The notes under the pieces: model-generated
What the model was told of the DNA's origin: nothing
Databases searched by the model: none
Seen by the model: only the letters and a program-made list of their open reading frames with translations
NCBI GenBank assembly: GCA_012295275.1
Contig: CM022670.1
Span: forward strand, 27,739,881 to 27,803,880
Reading direction: 5' to 3'
Origin: Chrysomallon squamiferum
Taxonomy: Eukaryota; Mollusca; Gastropoda; Neomphalida; Peltospiridae
DNA length: 64,000 nt
Translations under genes and position numbers: made by a program
Shown: positions 63,000 to 64,000 of the stretch, one piece after another
Layout of the letters: each line of letters opens with the position of its first letter
How positions within the stretch are numbered: the first letter of the stretch is position 1

Positions 63000-63480
63000 T
63001 AAGTCCTGTCCATTCCAGCAAGAAAATTTGCAATTTATTTGCTTTGTGCCTTAAACAGATTTGTCTCCACAGCTTATTGCCTTTATTATTTCTCTGAACA
63101 AGCTGTGTCACAGTGTGAAACAATTTGCTGTGTGCAATATGAGCCACCTTTATTAAACGTTTGCAAATTATCCTGTATTTACTGACATTGTGGCGGAAGT
63201 TTCTTGCGAGGCTCTGTCTGTCTGACAAAACTGTTGTAATATTACTCAGTAATGTGCAGAGATTCAGCCATTGTTTAGCACTAGCAAATGTCACAAATAG
63301 TTTAAATTAGAGGATTGCCCTTCCTCGTGTTTGCTCGACCATGAAAGAGAATGGTCCTTGTTTTGTAATTACTATGTACAATTTTAGGGTTTGGTGGCTC
63401 CAGGCTTAGTTTGTGTTGCAATTATGGGGAAATATCCGTGATATTGGAAATCAATACATTTGTGTTCACAATGACATTGC
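63000..63480. promoter_or_regulatory. Strong high-complexity island with an adjacent RUNX/ETS pair
   Basis: TGTGGCGGAAGT (63189-63200) joins a RUNX core TGTGGC to an ETS core CGGAAGT, an arrangement known from composite enhancers. CTGTGTCACAG (63103-63113) and ATTACTCAGTAAT (63241-63253) are palindromic about their centres. GACCAT/ATGGTC arms (63337-63342 and 63351-63356) form a small stem. A 111-codon minus-strand frame (62959-63294) begins with GTG and is unlikely to be a gene. Confidence 0.45.
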
Positions 63481-64000
63481 TACTGGTTTTGTCACTCTCT
63501 CTGTAAAAAACAGGAAAGATCCTATTTTTTGGAGATGGAGAATTTGATGTATTCACATTTCTGCAAAGAAAAGCAAAGCATTTAATTCCACATCAACTAA
63601 ACAATAATACAATACCACATTTATCAATTTAATTTTTATTATTAAGAAAATGTTTCATGAAAACATTAAAGATGTTAAAAAGGTACACTATAAATTCTAA
63701 CAATTTATTTTTATTATTGCATGTATGTAATTATATAATATAGGAATATAAGCATATAAACATGTAAAGATTTTAATAAGATTTTAACAGTTGCATCATT
63801 CAAAAACAGTGGAGCTATATTCATACTTTTATAGATGCAGTTTTAACTAAATATTTTAAGCTAAGGGTTTCAGTTTTAAAGATCATGTTAAATAGTATGT
63901 CTCCTTTTGAATAAATATTTTGTTTTCTGGTGGTTTGTTTCCTAACACTAGCTATTTTTATTATATGCAAGTTAATAATTTTTCTTCTTCATTTTTTATA
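63481..64000. other. A/T-rich background to the right edge
   Basis: No gene, repeat array or island is seen in the last 500 bases. If the exon model at 58089 is right, this is intron. Confidence 0.55.

Noticed and set aside
62959-63294. 111-codon minus-strand frame
   Set aside because: It begins with GTG and has no ATG near its start; it lies over a low-stop, balanced island that is better explained as regulatory.
1-64000. CRISPR array, operon, rRNA or organelle genes
   Set aside because: No regularly spaced direct repeats with unique spacers, no ribosomal RNA motifs and no compact gene order were seen; the texture is that of animal nuclear intergenic or intronic DNA.

Overview
The window looks like nuclear DNA of an animal with a large, A+T-rich, repeat-dotted genome. 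It has no operons, no dense genes and no organelle or viral gene set. A+T is about two thirds or more by eye. Simple repeats of the (CA)n, (AAT)n, (AGT)n and (TTTA)n kinds are frequent, homopolymer A/T runs are everywhere, and there is at least one degraded tRNA-derived SINE. This style fits a lophotrochozoan, and a mollusc such as a cephalopod would be my first guess, but that is inference from texture and not from a diagnostic gene.

No protein-coding gene can be called with confidence. The longest open frames (about 110 to 128 codons) are no longer than chance allows in 64 kb, many lack an ATG, and none resembles a family I know. The stretch reads as a gene desert or the inside of very long introns. 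The best support for a transcription unit is on the + strand. A TATA-like box lies near 30224, followed by a possible leader exon ending at a consensus donor at 30449. A second exon-like block at 58089-58171 has a strong acceptor, a consensus donor and a start codon near its 3' end. If both are real they bound an intron of about 27.6 kb, and most of the protein would lie beyond the right edge. This is a model and not a demonstrated gene.

The rest is a mosaic. Low-complexity A/T background alternates with more than twenty islands, usually 200-700 bp, of balanced, high-complexity sequence. The clearest are near 1.9-2.5, 16.7-17.2, 19.5-19.8, 21.4-21.8, 22.8-23.8, 30.0-30.5, 31.0-31.3, 32.5-32.8, 34.5-35.0, 36.7-37.5, 38.0-38.6, 41.9-42.6, 43.8-44.3, 46.3-46.8, 53.3-53.7, 61.6-61.9 and 63.0-63.5 kb. 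They carry palindromes and sequences matching known transcription-factor sites: a perfect IR3 hormone-response-type element, a Grainyhead palindrome, an adjacent RUNX/ETS pair, AP-1, SOX, E-box and C/EBP-ATF sites. Their spacing resembles the arrays of conserved non-coding elements that surround developmental regulators, but conservation cannot be measured from one sequence.

The most specific new object is a 79-nt imperfect hairpin at 47341-47419, with 28 base pairs by hand folding, small symmetric defects and a 12-nt loop. It has the dimensions of an animal microRNA precursor and matches no microRNA I recognise. Other structure includes three local duplications (72-bp period near 1.5 kb, about 107-bp near 21.7 kb, 106-bp near 50.4 kb) and two diverged copies of one dispersed element at 58.6 and 59.0 kb.
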